The notes below the pieces were generated by a model, which was not told the origin of the DNA, made no database searches, and saw only the letters and a program-made list of their open reading frames with translations. Below are positions 24,848 through 36,500 of a stretch of DNA of 64,000 nt, piece after piece; the stretch's first letter is position 1; each line of letters begins with the position of its first letter. The translations under genes were made by a program, and so were the position numbers. The DNA comes from Codonopsis lanceolata (taxonomy: Eukaryota > Streptophyta > Magnoliopsida > Asterales > Campanulaceae): positions 90,764,295 to 90,828,294 of the forward strand of contig CM028378.1 in NCBI GenBank assembly GCA_013146195.2. The letters are read 5' to 3'.

Positions 24848-25345
24848 TAAAAGTAATGATGTTAGGTACTGCCATTGTACAAAGCAGGACTTGTGGGTGA
24901 CTGGGAGGCAGCTAAAACATTATTGGACAAAGACAATGACGCAGCGACAACCATCGTCTCTGGAAACCAAGAGACACTTCTCCACGTGGAAGTTGCGACC
25001 AGAAAGGCTATTCATTTTGTCAAGAAGCTAGTGGAACGTTTGCCCAAGGAGGCTTTGGTAAAAAAAAAAGAGCTTGGATGAAACACCCTTGAGTGTTGCC
25101 TCAACTGTTGGAAACACTGAGGGTGCAAAGATCTTGGTTGAAAAGAATCCATCATTGCTCTATATTAGTAATAATAAAGGAGATACGCCACTTCAAGTTG
25201 CTGCGAATGCGGGACATTGGGATACATTTTCTTATTTACGTAGTGTCAGCAGTGATGACGATTTTGCGGGACAAGCATGTGCTGATATTTTGGCTCTTGC
25301 AATTGGTGGCGGATATTTCAGTGAGTTGATCAACTTTCATCTACC
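24848..25345 (+). pseudogene. Ankyrin-PGG gene copy B, 5' ankyrin exon
   Basis: The plus strand encodes ankyrin repeats: YKAGLVGDWEAAKTLLDKDN, ETLLHVEVATRKAIHFVKKL, then after a frameshift in a run of A at about 25060, DETPLSVASTVGNTEGAKI, NPSLLYISNNKGDTPLQVAA and NAGHWDTF. It is uninterrupted where copy A holds the Helitron. The frame runs to about 25345 (GGGYFSELINF), where identity with copy A ends. Plant ankyrin-PGG proteins act at membranes in stress and defence responses. Only the N-terminal repeats remain here. Confidence 0.85.
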
Positions 25346-27067
25346 ACAATATGAGACAAACTTTACATATGGGTAAACTATACGATTTTGTGGATACTTT
25401 GGGGGGAAATTGTAATTTGGCCCTATAATTATTTTTGAATTATTAAAACAATTATTTTTATTTTTATTTAAAAACATATTCTAACTATTAAATGGTTAAT
25501 TAAATACTTAATTTATAGCTAATTCTCATTTTGTGCGCCAAGAAAAATGACCAAAATAATTTTCATGTGACATGCACATACCATTTTCCATTACTATTTT
25601 TAACGCCCATAGACGGGAGGGGGCAAAGTCGGACAAATAGCTAAATAAGTTATGAAAGTAAGACACTTCGTAGGTTGGGGTGCAATGTGAGATTTGATGT
25701 GTAATTTTGGAAGCTAATCATATTTTGGCCCAATCGAAATTAGTCCAAAATACAAATTTCCCCCTAAAGTATCCGTCAAATCCACTTTGGCCCACAATGT
25801 AATTTTTTAGCATTTCCATATTCCATGTCAAATTTGGTGATGAGATGTCATGTCTGGTAATCATAGTGATAAACATGGTGTGGCGAATAATATTTAAAAT
25901 CGAGAATTTGCTCCAATCAAACTATAAACAATATTAACGGTGTCGATGAGAAATTTGTTGGAGTTGAAGCTATGGACGATGAAAACGGATTGAACTATGG
26001 TTTGCCTCATCATTTTCGTATACGTATGTGATGGATTCAAATATGAGATTTGAAATTATTGGTGTATGCTTGTGTATTATGTTGTTCGATAGAGAAAATG
26101 TGAAATTCTTGGTGTATGCTTGATGGATGCTTGTGTGTTATGTTGTACGTCTTTAATTTTTTTGGTGGGTTCTTATTCGTGGCAACCTTGACACCTAAGT
26201 GTGATTATCTGATATTGAGTTCAATATCTCTGATATGATTCCGCTCTATTTTTATTTATTTTTCTATATAATAATTTGAATAAAACATTATTACACTTTT
26301 GAGTTTTACTTCACTTAAAATTTACATGCGAGGTCATTGTCGGAGAAGATACAGAAAAAGCGTTTCCAGAAAAGAAGAAAAAGAAATTTCTCTTTGGGTA
26401 ATAAAAACAGAGAAAACATTGCAAAAAATGACTAAAATATCCTACACGTGATATATCATGTCCACATTAACATCAGATTGGTAACCTTCATCGTGGCTAG
26501 GGGAAAACTAAAAAAGAATTATAAAGTGAGATGTGAAAATTATACAAAACTTAGGTTAGGTGGTAAAGTAGAGCTTTATATATAACTTGAGGGAATTTCG
26601 TATTTTTAGTATAAGTATATATATTTTGGGGTTGAAGGTTTGATTTCTCTAACATAATATATTATTTTCTATAGGGAGTCAGAAATTTCAGAAACGACAT
26701 AAACAAAATCTCCAACAACAATGTGTTTATCTAAGATAGTAAGTTTGAATTATTTTCAATTCACACACTCATAAAAGTGAATGAATTCATGTTTGGTAAT
26801 AAAAAAAGATAATGAAAATAACCAACAAAAAAATCAAATTTGTAGGATAAGTTGCTATACAATGACTAAAAGCACAACAGCACAATTTATAAGTTTCAAA
26901 AAAGCTAAAAATACAACAGCACAATTTATAAGTTTCAAAAATTGTAATTATTAAAATACAAAAAAAAACATCCAATAATTAAAAGTAAACAAAGAAATGA
27001 AGAAACTAGCAAATCATTTTTAAAAAAAATCATTAACACCACGTGCAACGCACGTGAACCTTGCTAG
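25346..27067 (+). mobile_element. AT-rich element ending in a Helitron-like 3' terminus
   Basis: Identity between ankyrin copies ends at about 25345. The following 1.7 kb is AT-rich and shows no gene. At its right end a perfect 7-bp stem (CACGTGCAACGCACGTG, 27040-27056) is followed by AACCTTGCTAGT, with CTAG at 27064-27067. The sequence before the hairpin (AAATCATTAACA) is shared with the array units, so both belong to one Helitron end family. The 5' end is uncertain: a TC near 25343 is possible, but the flanks do not reconstruct an empty site. Confidence 0.5.
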
Positions 27068-27433
27068 TTTAAAAAAAATTGTAAGGAATAGGTTTAAAAT
27101 GTCGGGAAAAACGCGACACTTAATTCAAAATTCTTAAAATATGACTTTTTTCTTTTGCATACAAAGGACATTCAAACAGCATTTTCTACAAAGTACATTC
27201 AAACAGAACATTTTCTACAAAGTACATTCAAACAGGGAATTTTCTAGCCCAACCAGATTGAATCTAATGATATGAATGTTGCTCAATAAATACACAAAAA
27301 GAGGGGCAAGGAGACCTAAGTAGATGAACATGTTACAAAGACCACAAAACCTGTCAAGGTCCGATTGTCGTCGAGCAAACTCAGTACAAATATCGCTACG
27401 AGATCCCAAAATGCATTTGAATACACAGAGCCA

Positions 27434-27514
27434 TCACTTTATCTTGTTAATAATGTCAGATATGACGTTATCCATGTCAAGTGCCTTCATTGGTGTAAAT
27501 GGACGCTTCATATC
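27434..27514 (-). CDS. SelH-like gene, exon 4 and stop
   Basis: After acceptor GCGCAG the exon reads DMKRPFTPMKALDMDNV, then ISDIINKIK and TGA. This is the conserved C-terminus of the family. It lies 8.8 kb from exon 3, with a copia element between, about 370 bp past the Helitron-like end at 27067. Confidence 0.87.
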   Translation of the reverse strand, partial: DMKRPFTPMKALDMDNVISDIINKIK

Positions 27515-30500
27515 CTGCGCGTAAACAAAAACAGCCATCTTGAATATCGCAGGAAACAGAGATATGGATACAATCAACTGCGATTGAAATAGAATAAAGT
27601 AAAGTGCCATCTTTGAATGAAGAAAGATCTATATCAGAAAGAGTTGGATTCCTTGTACAACCAAGGAAAGGAACAAGCATATAAACAAAATTTGGCAGCA
27701 GAAGTTGGACTAGACGGGTGAGAATTGAAAGACGGGACAAATGGAGGTCAAAACTTCAAAAAAAAAAAGACAAACTTGGGAAAAATTGTCTTACGGATAT
27801 TTTTTTAACATGGATCTGTAAGACGATCTCAAGCGAGACCTACTCCAAAAAAGATGGGACATTTTTTAGAGCTAATAACATTAGGTTTTTCTTTTCTTTT
27901 AGATACATAATGTTTACATAACATGTAAGACTGGTTAAAGATGATAGCTCACATTAATCATCTACACACCACGTAACCTTGTGTTTCACAATTAGTACCC
28001 ACACCCTTGAGCATATATTCATACTTATGTGGGAGGGTTCCAGCACTGGGTCATGCACATACCCTAGCAATCTACTGGCCCAATTTTTGGATAAAGTTTA
28101 CATGATATGCAAGATAGGTCAAAGAAGATAGCTCTCATTAGTCATCTACACACCATGTAATAAGTTATCTACAATACATTATGTAATAATGTAAACCTAG
28201 CGTATTCACAATTATTTCTCACCTCTAAGCAGACATTCATACATGTGGGAGGGTTCCAGCACCGATTCATCCGCGTACACTGGCCCAATTCATGGATACA
28301 TGAAGTTTACATAGTACATGAGACTCATCAAAGATGATAACTCTTATTAATCATCTACACACTATGTAACAAATTATCTACGGTTTGTAAACCTAGCGCA
28401 TTCACAATTATTTCTCACCCCTAAACATACATTCATAGATGTATGGGAGGGTTTCAGCACCAAGTCTAAGCAAGTACTGCACCCCATAATAACTTTCTCC
28501 AAAAAGTACTATTCTACTTGTGTCAGTTGTGTGTGCCCATAGAGGGTACCAAGGTTCAATGCAGAGAAGTCGGGGGTCCTCACTGAGGATTCAAGAAAGT
28601 TGTTGAATTTTACTAGTTGTATACTGATACCACTAAGCTACGGAAAATTGAAGACCACGACAATGTTGAGTAAGAGACAGAGGACACAACTGATCTTGGA
28701 AGTGTGCCAAAACCCTGAGTTGCAACAGCTATGTATCATTGAGAATCCTGCTGGCACTACACACCATTAGTCTACTGATAGCATTAAGCTCTGGAAGTAA
28801 AGGTTAAGATTGTGTGAGTGATAAGAGGGTACTGCTGATTTAACTGATCTCAAAATTGTACCTGCAGTCTGCAGTCGGGATCCACCACATGGTCTCCATG
28901 TGATCATGTGACAGTAACCAAATCATCTCCACAAACTAAAGCCTAGCTTACGTGTACAAGTACACTTGGTCCATGGAGATAGCCAAAAGGGCAATCAGAA
29001 TCAAGTGGCTCAGCTATGGACAACACTTGAATTCTCGCTGCTGCTCCCCGGCACTATCAAATATATGTTGCTCACGAACGAACCAATCTAGGTGCAATGA
29101 CTGGCCTGATGTCAGTAGCTCAGAGCTCGAGCCGATTTGGGAGCCCCTGGGGTTATTGCTCTACCGGCTGAAGTTTGAGTACATCACAAGTAGATCCCAC
29201 GTGAGCATTTGTGACCTAGTTCCAAAGAGATGGCTCTGTTCTATGGGACACATATCCTAAGATCTTTGGAAAATCATTCGGCGTCACCTACAATGGAATA
29301 TGGAAGAGGGTTTGCAAGCTGAAATTTGTTGGTTTGCAGGCAGAAATTAATTATGAGCTAGTTAATCATATTTTAGTTCATTTCATAGAGCACCGCATTT
29401 GATAGAGCACCCGCGTTCATTTCATACAGTTAAGATCAAACTCTCCTCCCCCACGGGAGAATTATGTGAGAGCACTAAGGACATTTTTGAAGTAGTTTAT
29501 TAGCATCAACATTCAGTGAAGGAATCTATTGGCGTTTTGTTTCAAATTTGGGTGATTTTGCAGTATAGAATAAGTTTCATTGGGCACTTTCATGCCTATA
29601 TAAAGGCTTATTTTGTACTCCCTCCATTTCAGGCAAAGAGTCCACTTGGGATTTTTCATCTAAAAGAGTTCAGTATCAAAAATCATGTTTACAATATGCA
29701 TAATCTTTCATCTTTGCCCTTCACTTATGTTTTTAACATATAGGTTGTGCTTAAATATTGTTATAATTATGATCAACTCATGAACATATCCCTTAATTAT
29801 TAGACTTTTCAAATGTAGACTCTTTGGGTGGAATGGAGGAGTATTGGAGTAATTAAATTTAGGTTGGATGAGTGATATCCTTTGCATCCAAAAGCCATCC
29901 ATAAAATAGCAGTCGGATTAAAGCTGAAGTTGATCTTAGCACAGTCCCGCTTTTGAAAGTCAAAAAACAATACTGATTGGTAATTATTAGGCTGCTGGGG
30001 GCATCCACTCATCGCTTCTCTGGGATGTTTGTAAGTCCTAAACCATTCATGAAATTGCAGGGAAACCCAAGTGACACCCCACGGTCAGCACCTGATCGCC
30101 ACACACCTGTTTCCGCTCTCCCCCCCCCCACCAACCCTGCTAGCCAGATTTTTACTGTATTGAAGAGCTTGTTCATGTGACAGTAGGTTTCAAGCAGTTT
30201 AGAAGAATCAAATACAAAATGTTTCATAAGAGATGGCACAACATGCACATACATCAAGCCCAAGCATAACCCTATAAGGTGACACCTTGTGACATTGTGG
30301 CTGTTCTGAAGTTATGTAACAAACAAAGTGGAAAAAATGAAATGTCAGAGCAGTTAGAAAACTTCTCAAAAATATGAAGGTGATATAAGCCTTCGAAAAC
30401 ATTCTCTCCAAAGTGGAAAAATTCAATGTCAGAGGGATTAGAAAACTCCACTAAAAATGAAGGTTGTTAGAAGTATTGAGGGTCTATTTGGTATAAGATA

Positions 30501-33500
30501 TATGTTTGGAGGTCTTGATGTATAATATATACGTCTTCGCCTAACCTCAATTAGGTTACCGCTTCTTTCTCTTCTATTCTCTTCCACCTTCTCCTTTCTC
30601 TTTATATTAACATGGTATCATAGCTCTGGTTTGGCAAGGTCGTGGGTTCGAGTCATCCCGCTTGCATTTGTTATCCGGAATATTTTGAGTGCATGTTGTC
30701 AGTTGTCACTCTGTTTGGTTTGTGATGCCCTTGGTGAGACATGTTTGAGTATCTCTCTACGTGTGAACGGGTCACACGTGAAGGGGAGAGTTAAGTTTGA
30801 TATATATTGTTGATCCTCTATCTAACAGTTTAAACTTTTAGATGAGTTGGTAACTAAACATGGTAAGGATAATCTCGTGAACTGATTGTTCTCCTAGAAA
30901 CTTCTTTTTTTCTTTTTATTCAAACCCAGAATGATTGTCCATGGATTGTCGAGCTTGAGACGTCAGCCTTGCGTTTGAGTCGCCGAGGAGGGTGCAACGT
31001 GTTTTGAAGGTCACACAATAGGGGGGTGGTGTTGCCCAAACTAGGCGACTTCGTTTGTCCGGTTGCCGGACGACGTCACACGCACCTCACGCGCCGGTGC
31101 GTGGCCGCAATCTCACCGTCGGACTGTCACAGATCAGTTCCCCTGCCTCAGTAAATCCCTAGTCCGAGGTTGGTTTCCAGATTAAACATGCTTTTGGTGG
31201 TTTTTTTGGCATGGTTGGTCTAGTGTACTCGTCTGATTGGTTCCGTTTTATTGCTGGTTGATTTTTCAATGTCAACATCGGGGAATACAGAGACTACTGA
31301 GTCCAAGACAATGGTTTCTGATGTTTTCTCCACTAGTACAAAAATTACTGACAAGAAATTAACAGGAAAGAATTATTTAATGTGACGACGGGTGGTTGAA
31401 ATGAATTTAAAAGGGCAAGATAAGGAAGATTATCTCACCACAGTTAACTCTACTTGCTTGGGTTCGTGCCAATGCTGATTTGTATTGGAAGCTCATGAAT
31501 TCCATGGATGATAAGACAAATGAATTGGTGGTCCATACTTCTAATGTTCGTGATTTGTGGGAATATTTAGTTGTGTTGTATGGAGGCAAGGACAACTCGA
31601 ACCGGATGTATGACTTGTCGTGTGCTATGTTTTACTAGGATCTACAAGGTCGTAGTGTTACCCAATATTTTGCGGACTACAAGTAATTGGCGATTGAGTG
31701 GAGTTTTTTTATTCCTTTGAGCACCGATGTTAGTACAATGTAGACACAACGAGAGCACCTAATTATTCTAGGATTGTTAGCTGGTTTGAGATTCGAGTTC
31801 TACCTCACAGATTTTATCGGGCACAAGTGTTGGCTCACTGTGTTCTCTCGTGTGCTTTAGGCCTCACCGGAGTCCTCTTCAGTTGGTCTTACTGGCAATA
31901 CTTGGAGGAGGTCGTGATGGTGTTCGTGGTGGAGTTAGGGAGAGTATAGAGGGTCGTAGTTGTTATCACTGTGGGGATACAAATGATGTGATTCGTAATC
32001 ACTGTGGGGATACGAATCATGTGATTGATATGCCCATGTTGCGAGTCTATTGCTTTTGTTGCAGGCGGGGTGATATTAGTCTCACGTCATCTCTTCCATT
32101 ATCCTCCATGTTATATATTCATGGTTTTCCATTCAATTTACAATCTATTAGTAAGTTTACCTGAGATCATATAACTGTGATGTCTCATTTTTTCCCAATC
32201 ATTGTATCTTTCAGGATCGTGTGACAAAAAAGATTATTGGTCTGGAGCAGGAATCTGGGGGACTACATTTCTTTAAAGCTCCATCTACACCAGTTCCGTG
32301 TTCGAGTGCCTCTTTGTCCCGGTTTCAAATCCACTGTCGTTTGGGTCATCCGTCTATGTCGAGTCTCAAGAAATTGTGTCCAAATTTTTCATCTCTACCA
32401 GTTTTTGGATGTGACGCTTGTCAGTTTGCGAAGCATCATCGCATTTCATATATTTCTAGGGTTAATAAACAGGTGCATGCCCCATTTGATGTAGTCCATT
32501 CGAACATTTGGGGACCTAATCCTATTGTCTCGAAGTTAGGTTACAGGTATTTTGTTACTTTTGTGGATGATCATTCTCATGTTACTTGGATTTATTTAAT
32601 GAGACATCGTTTTGAGTTGTTTGATACTTTTTCTGCGTTCTGTGCTGAAATTAAAACTCAATTTGGTGTGCCTGTCAAACATCTTCGTAGTGATAATGCA
32701 CAAGAATATTTCTCCATTGTTTACTCCAAATTTATGACAGCTTGTGGCATGCTCCATGCTCCTCGAGGTTGCTCGCGCCCTTTCTTTTCAGATGTATGTT
32801 CCTAAATCATTTTGGCCAGATGATGTGTTAATTGTTTGTCATCTTATCAACCGTATGTCATCTTCTGTTGTTTCTGGAGCGATTCATCATCCATTCTTGT
32901 TTCCATCCAAGTCTTTATTCACGGTAGACATGCCATACGGTTCCGAAACCAGCGGCTCTTGGAGGAGGTTCTAATGAACCGGATTCGAACCGTGAACCTT
33001 AACATTTCGATTTTGAACCGTGAACCGTATTTTTGTTTACGGTTCACGGTTCCAAGGTTCCCAAAAACAATTTTAAAAAATTAGTTTTTGTTAACATTTT
33101 GTGGTTTTTTTGGTTTTTTTTAAAAAAAACTTTCTTAATTAAAATCGTTTGCACCCCAGTATCATGTCGTCCATTTGAACTATGACCGTTTTTTTTTTAA
33201 TTTTACCGTTGGAACCATGAAACTGCTGGTTCACAGTTCAGGTTCACCAAAAAAAGGTTTAGGTGAACCTTAACCGAACCGGTGAACAGTTGAAGGTTCG
33301 GTTCTACACGATTCGGTTCTTTGGCGGTATGGTTCATGGTTCGAACCGCGGACCTTTTGTGCATGTCTAATTCACAGTGTGACACTAGGATATTCGAATG
33401 CGTAGCCTTTGTTCGTGATCATCGTCCTAATGTCACCAAGTTAGATCCTAAGGCACTCAAATGTATCTTTTTGGGTTATTTTTGTACTTATAAAGGATAT

Positions 33501-36500
33501 CAATGTTTCTCTCCTGACTTGAATAGATATTTGGTTTCTGATGATTTTACTTTTCATCAGTCTATGTCCTTTTATCCTACATCAGATATTCTGCCCGTTG
33601 GGTTTGTTCCCATTGATGATTTTCTAATCTATCGAGTTGTGGAGTCTGCGTCTTTCCCTACCCATAAGATACCACGTCCTCCTATTCAACAGGTTTACAC
33701 CTGGCGCATGTGCTCTCAAGGGAATATGTCTCCTACTCTTGCTCCTGCTAAGCCAGTCCTACAACCGTCGCCCGATCCAGCTCGTGTTGAGGTACCTTAT
33801 GATCTTGCTGTTGCCCTTAGAAAAGGTAAATGTAGTTGTACGTTACATGTTATTTTTAACTTTGTTAGTTATAATGGTTTATCTCCTGATCTTTGTACAT
33901 TTGTTAGTGTCCTTGAGTCTCATTCTATTCCCAAGTGTGTGTCTGAAGCAGTGGGTCATCGTGGGTCATCATGGGTCATCCTGGCATGGAAGGATGTTAT
34001 GGATGAGGAAATGAATGCCCTTACACACAATCAAACTTGGGGTTTGGTTTCATTGCCATTAGGTAAACATGCTATTGGGTCCAAGTGGGTCTATGTTGTT
34101 AAAGTTAATCCGGATGATTCCTTGGCTCTCGCATATCGGGTTGATTATAGGTTCTTGGTATGCTCGGACATATCGGGTTGATTATTTCGGACACTTTCTC
34201 TCTCTTGTTGCATTCGATTACTTATCTCTCTTGTTGCATCTTCTCATTCGCCCCTTTATCAGCTTAATGTCAAAAATGCATTTCTTCATGGTGACTTACA
34301 CGAGTCCGGGTTGGTTTGCATATTAAAGCGGTCATTATATGGATTAAACCAATCTCTGCATGCGTGGTTTGAGAGATTTAGTGAGGTAGTGCTTGAGTTT
34401 GTCTGTGGATGATATTGTCATTACGGGAAGTAATAGTGCAGGTATTAGTGCATTAAAAGGGTTCCTTAAAAAAAGGTTTCAAACGAAGGATCTTGGTAAT
34501 TTGAGGTATTTTCTAGGGAATGAGGTTGCCCAGTGCAAGCAAGGCATCTTCTTGTCCCAGACTCCTATGGATCCGAATACAAAACTTACAGCTGAAGGGG
34601 GTGAAAGCTTTGCTGAACAAAGAAGTATCGACGAAAATTGAACTATCTTGATATTGCATTTGCATTTAGTGTAGTAAGTCGGTTTATGTCCTCTCCGTGG
34701 AGTACACATTGGGAGGCTACTGTTAAGATTCTTCGGTATCTTAAGAGAGCTCCAAGGCTAGGCATATTATATCGTGATCATGGACATATAAGAGTAGAAG
34801 AGTTTGCTGATGCTGATTGGGCAAGATCCCCAGATAAGAGATCTACTACCGGATATTGCATGTTCATTGGGGGTAACTAGGTTTCTTTGAAAAGTAAGAA
34901 ATAATCAATTGTGTCGAGATCAAGTGCTGAATAAGTGATACAAGGAAAGGTTTTAGATTAAACCCGAAGGATTAATCAAGGGCTCTTACTACGAGAAAAC
35001 CCTTTAAATTAAGGTTGAACACGTCAAACCTTATTAATCCTAGAATCCACTAGGAACTAAGAACGAACAACTGGAATCCACCAAAAAAAAAAAGGATTAA
35101 ACCTTAATTTTATTCAATTTTTTGAACAATTCGGAATTGACATCAAACATGTATTTGTAAGGTTCATAGTGGTTGGAAAGGAAGTTGTACCTTCCAAAAA
35201 ACTATCCTAACTTATCTAGTAACACGGTTGGAAAGGAAGTTATAACTTCCAAAAAACTGCCCTAACTTATCTAGTAACCAACTAGGACTTTAAATTCATC
35301 GATTAGGGATCGAAATCTACTTCTAAATAAAAAAATACTACCCTATTAATTATAAATTCGAAATTTATAACAATAGTAAAAATAAACAAACTTAAGAATA
35401 ATAAACTGCTCCAATCTTGTCCCACATCAAGAAGATAATTTCCACAAGTTATGTTCCGACTCGCGATGAACTAGCTGATATTTTCACCAAGTCTGTAAAT
35501 GGTACAAGAATAAGATATATTTGTAACAAGTTGGGCATGCATAACATTTATGCTCCGACTTAAGGGGGAGTGCTAGAAGTATTGATGGTCTATTTGGTAT
35601 AAGATATATGTTTCGTGGTCTTTGTATAATGTTTTATCACAAACATATATATATGTCTTTGCCTAACCGCAATTAGGTTATGGCTTCTTTCTCTTCTATT
35701 CTCTTCCACCTTCTCATTTCTCTTTACATTAACAAAGGTACTATAAGCCTTCCAAAGCATTCTCTCAAAACTTGCAGGCTGGGACCTCAAAAGACTAGAT
35801 GAGATGTCTTGAGATAATCTTAAAACTCAAAAAAATATGTGGCTGGTTTGCAACTGTAACCCTAGGGCCTCTATACCAGCCAATTTTACTGGACCAAGCT
35901 GAATGCTCTCAGATGTTACAGATCCTTCAACTAAATTCATGATGCTTGTTCTCACACTAAAGTTTTATGGGCAGGCTTCTACCACCCACGTGGACAAGAT
36001 CCACTCAAAAATGCGGTTGTCAAACTTCCAGAACAAAGAAAGCATGACCGTCAACAATGATGATACATGTATATTGCTCTAGATTCGTCGTCTCCCAGAC
36101 TACCCCAAAATATGAAAGTTAGGTATCAAAAATATATTCACAAAAGAAAGGAAATTGCAATGTGTAATTGGTATGCCATGATTGATGAAGCAAAACAGTT
36201 AAGTTCACCCCAATTAACAGGAATAATTTCTTCTGTGCGACAAAAGAAAAAGTAAATTATAGGAAAGATGTTACTTGTTGATGACATAAATAGCTAAAGA
36301 GTTGGTACAAGTATTACCAGCAGACTTATGAACTTCTCACCACCCTCTTCGCGAATTTCAAAGCATCCCCGTCTTGGCTGCATGGAGAAGAATGTTGGAA
36401 CATTAGCCTATAACACTGATGCAAATGATACACTCAAGCACATAAATTGAGTACAGTCCCAAAAAATAAAAATGTCAAAATATCCCAATCCATTTGATAA

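Larger units (their letters stand above)
31269..35562 (+). pseudogene. Decayed copia gag-pol
   Basis: Domains in order on the plus strand: gag remnant (about 31270-31700, with ELVVHTSNVRDLWEYL and two stops) and a damaged CCHC knuckle near 31955; GAG-pre-integrase and integrase core (32221-32815, RLGHPS, CDACQFAKHH, YFVTFVDDHSHVTWIY); after a MITE insertion, the integrase end (LDPKALKCIFLGY, about 33445); reverse transcriptase start (KWVYVVKVNPDDS, 34085); its catalytic half with LSVDDIVITGSN (34393); RNase H (FADADWARSPDKRSTTGY, about 34800) and the end DELADIFTKS (about 35467). Frameshifts, stops and at least two internal deletions (near 34560 and 34640) kill it. The order integrase before RT proves copia. 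Confidence 0.9.
30465..35734 (+). mobile_element. Ty1/copia retrotransposon, structurally complete but dead
   Basis: Short LTRs (30465-30612, 148 bp; 35571-35734, 164 bp) both begin TG and end TTAACA. AAGGT flanks the element on both sides (30460-30464 and 35735-35739), the 5-bp duplication made on integration. The primer-binding site TGGTATCATAGCTCTGG directly follows the 5' LTR and resembles the initiator-Met tRNA complement. The polypurine tract TTAAGGGGGAG precedes the 3' LTR. It inserted in intron 3 of the SelH-like gene, in the opposite orientation. The two LTRs differ at several sites and an indel, so the insertion is not recent. Confidence 0.95.

Noticed and set aside
25343..27068. 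Clean Helitron insertion with TC at 25343
   Set aside because: Joining the flanks does not recover the copy A sequence (TCTGTACTTTTCC expected, TTTAAAAAAAATTG found), so the 5' end stays unproved.
28952..29260. 102-codon plus-strand frame as a gene
   Set aside because: No recognisable motif, no splice or family support, and it lies in an intron of the SelH-like gene on the other strand.
30613..30630. tRNA-like sequence TGGTATCATAGCTC
   Set aside because: It is the copia primer-binding site, complementary to a tRNA 3' end, not a tRNA gene.
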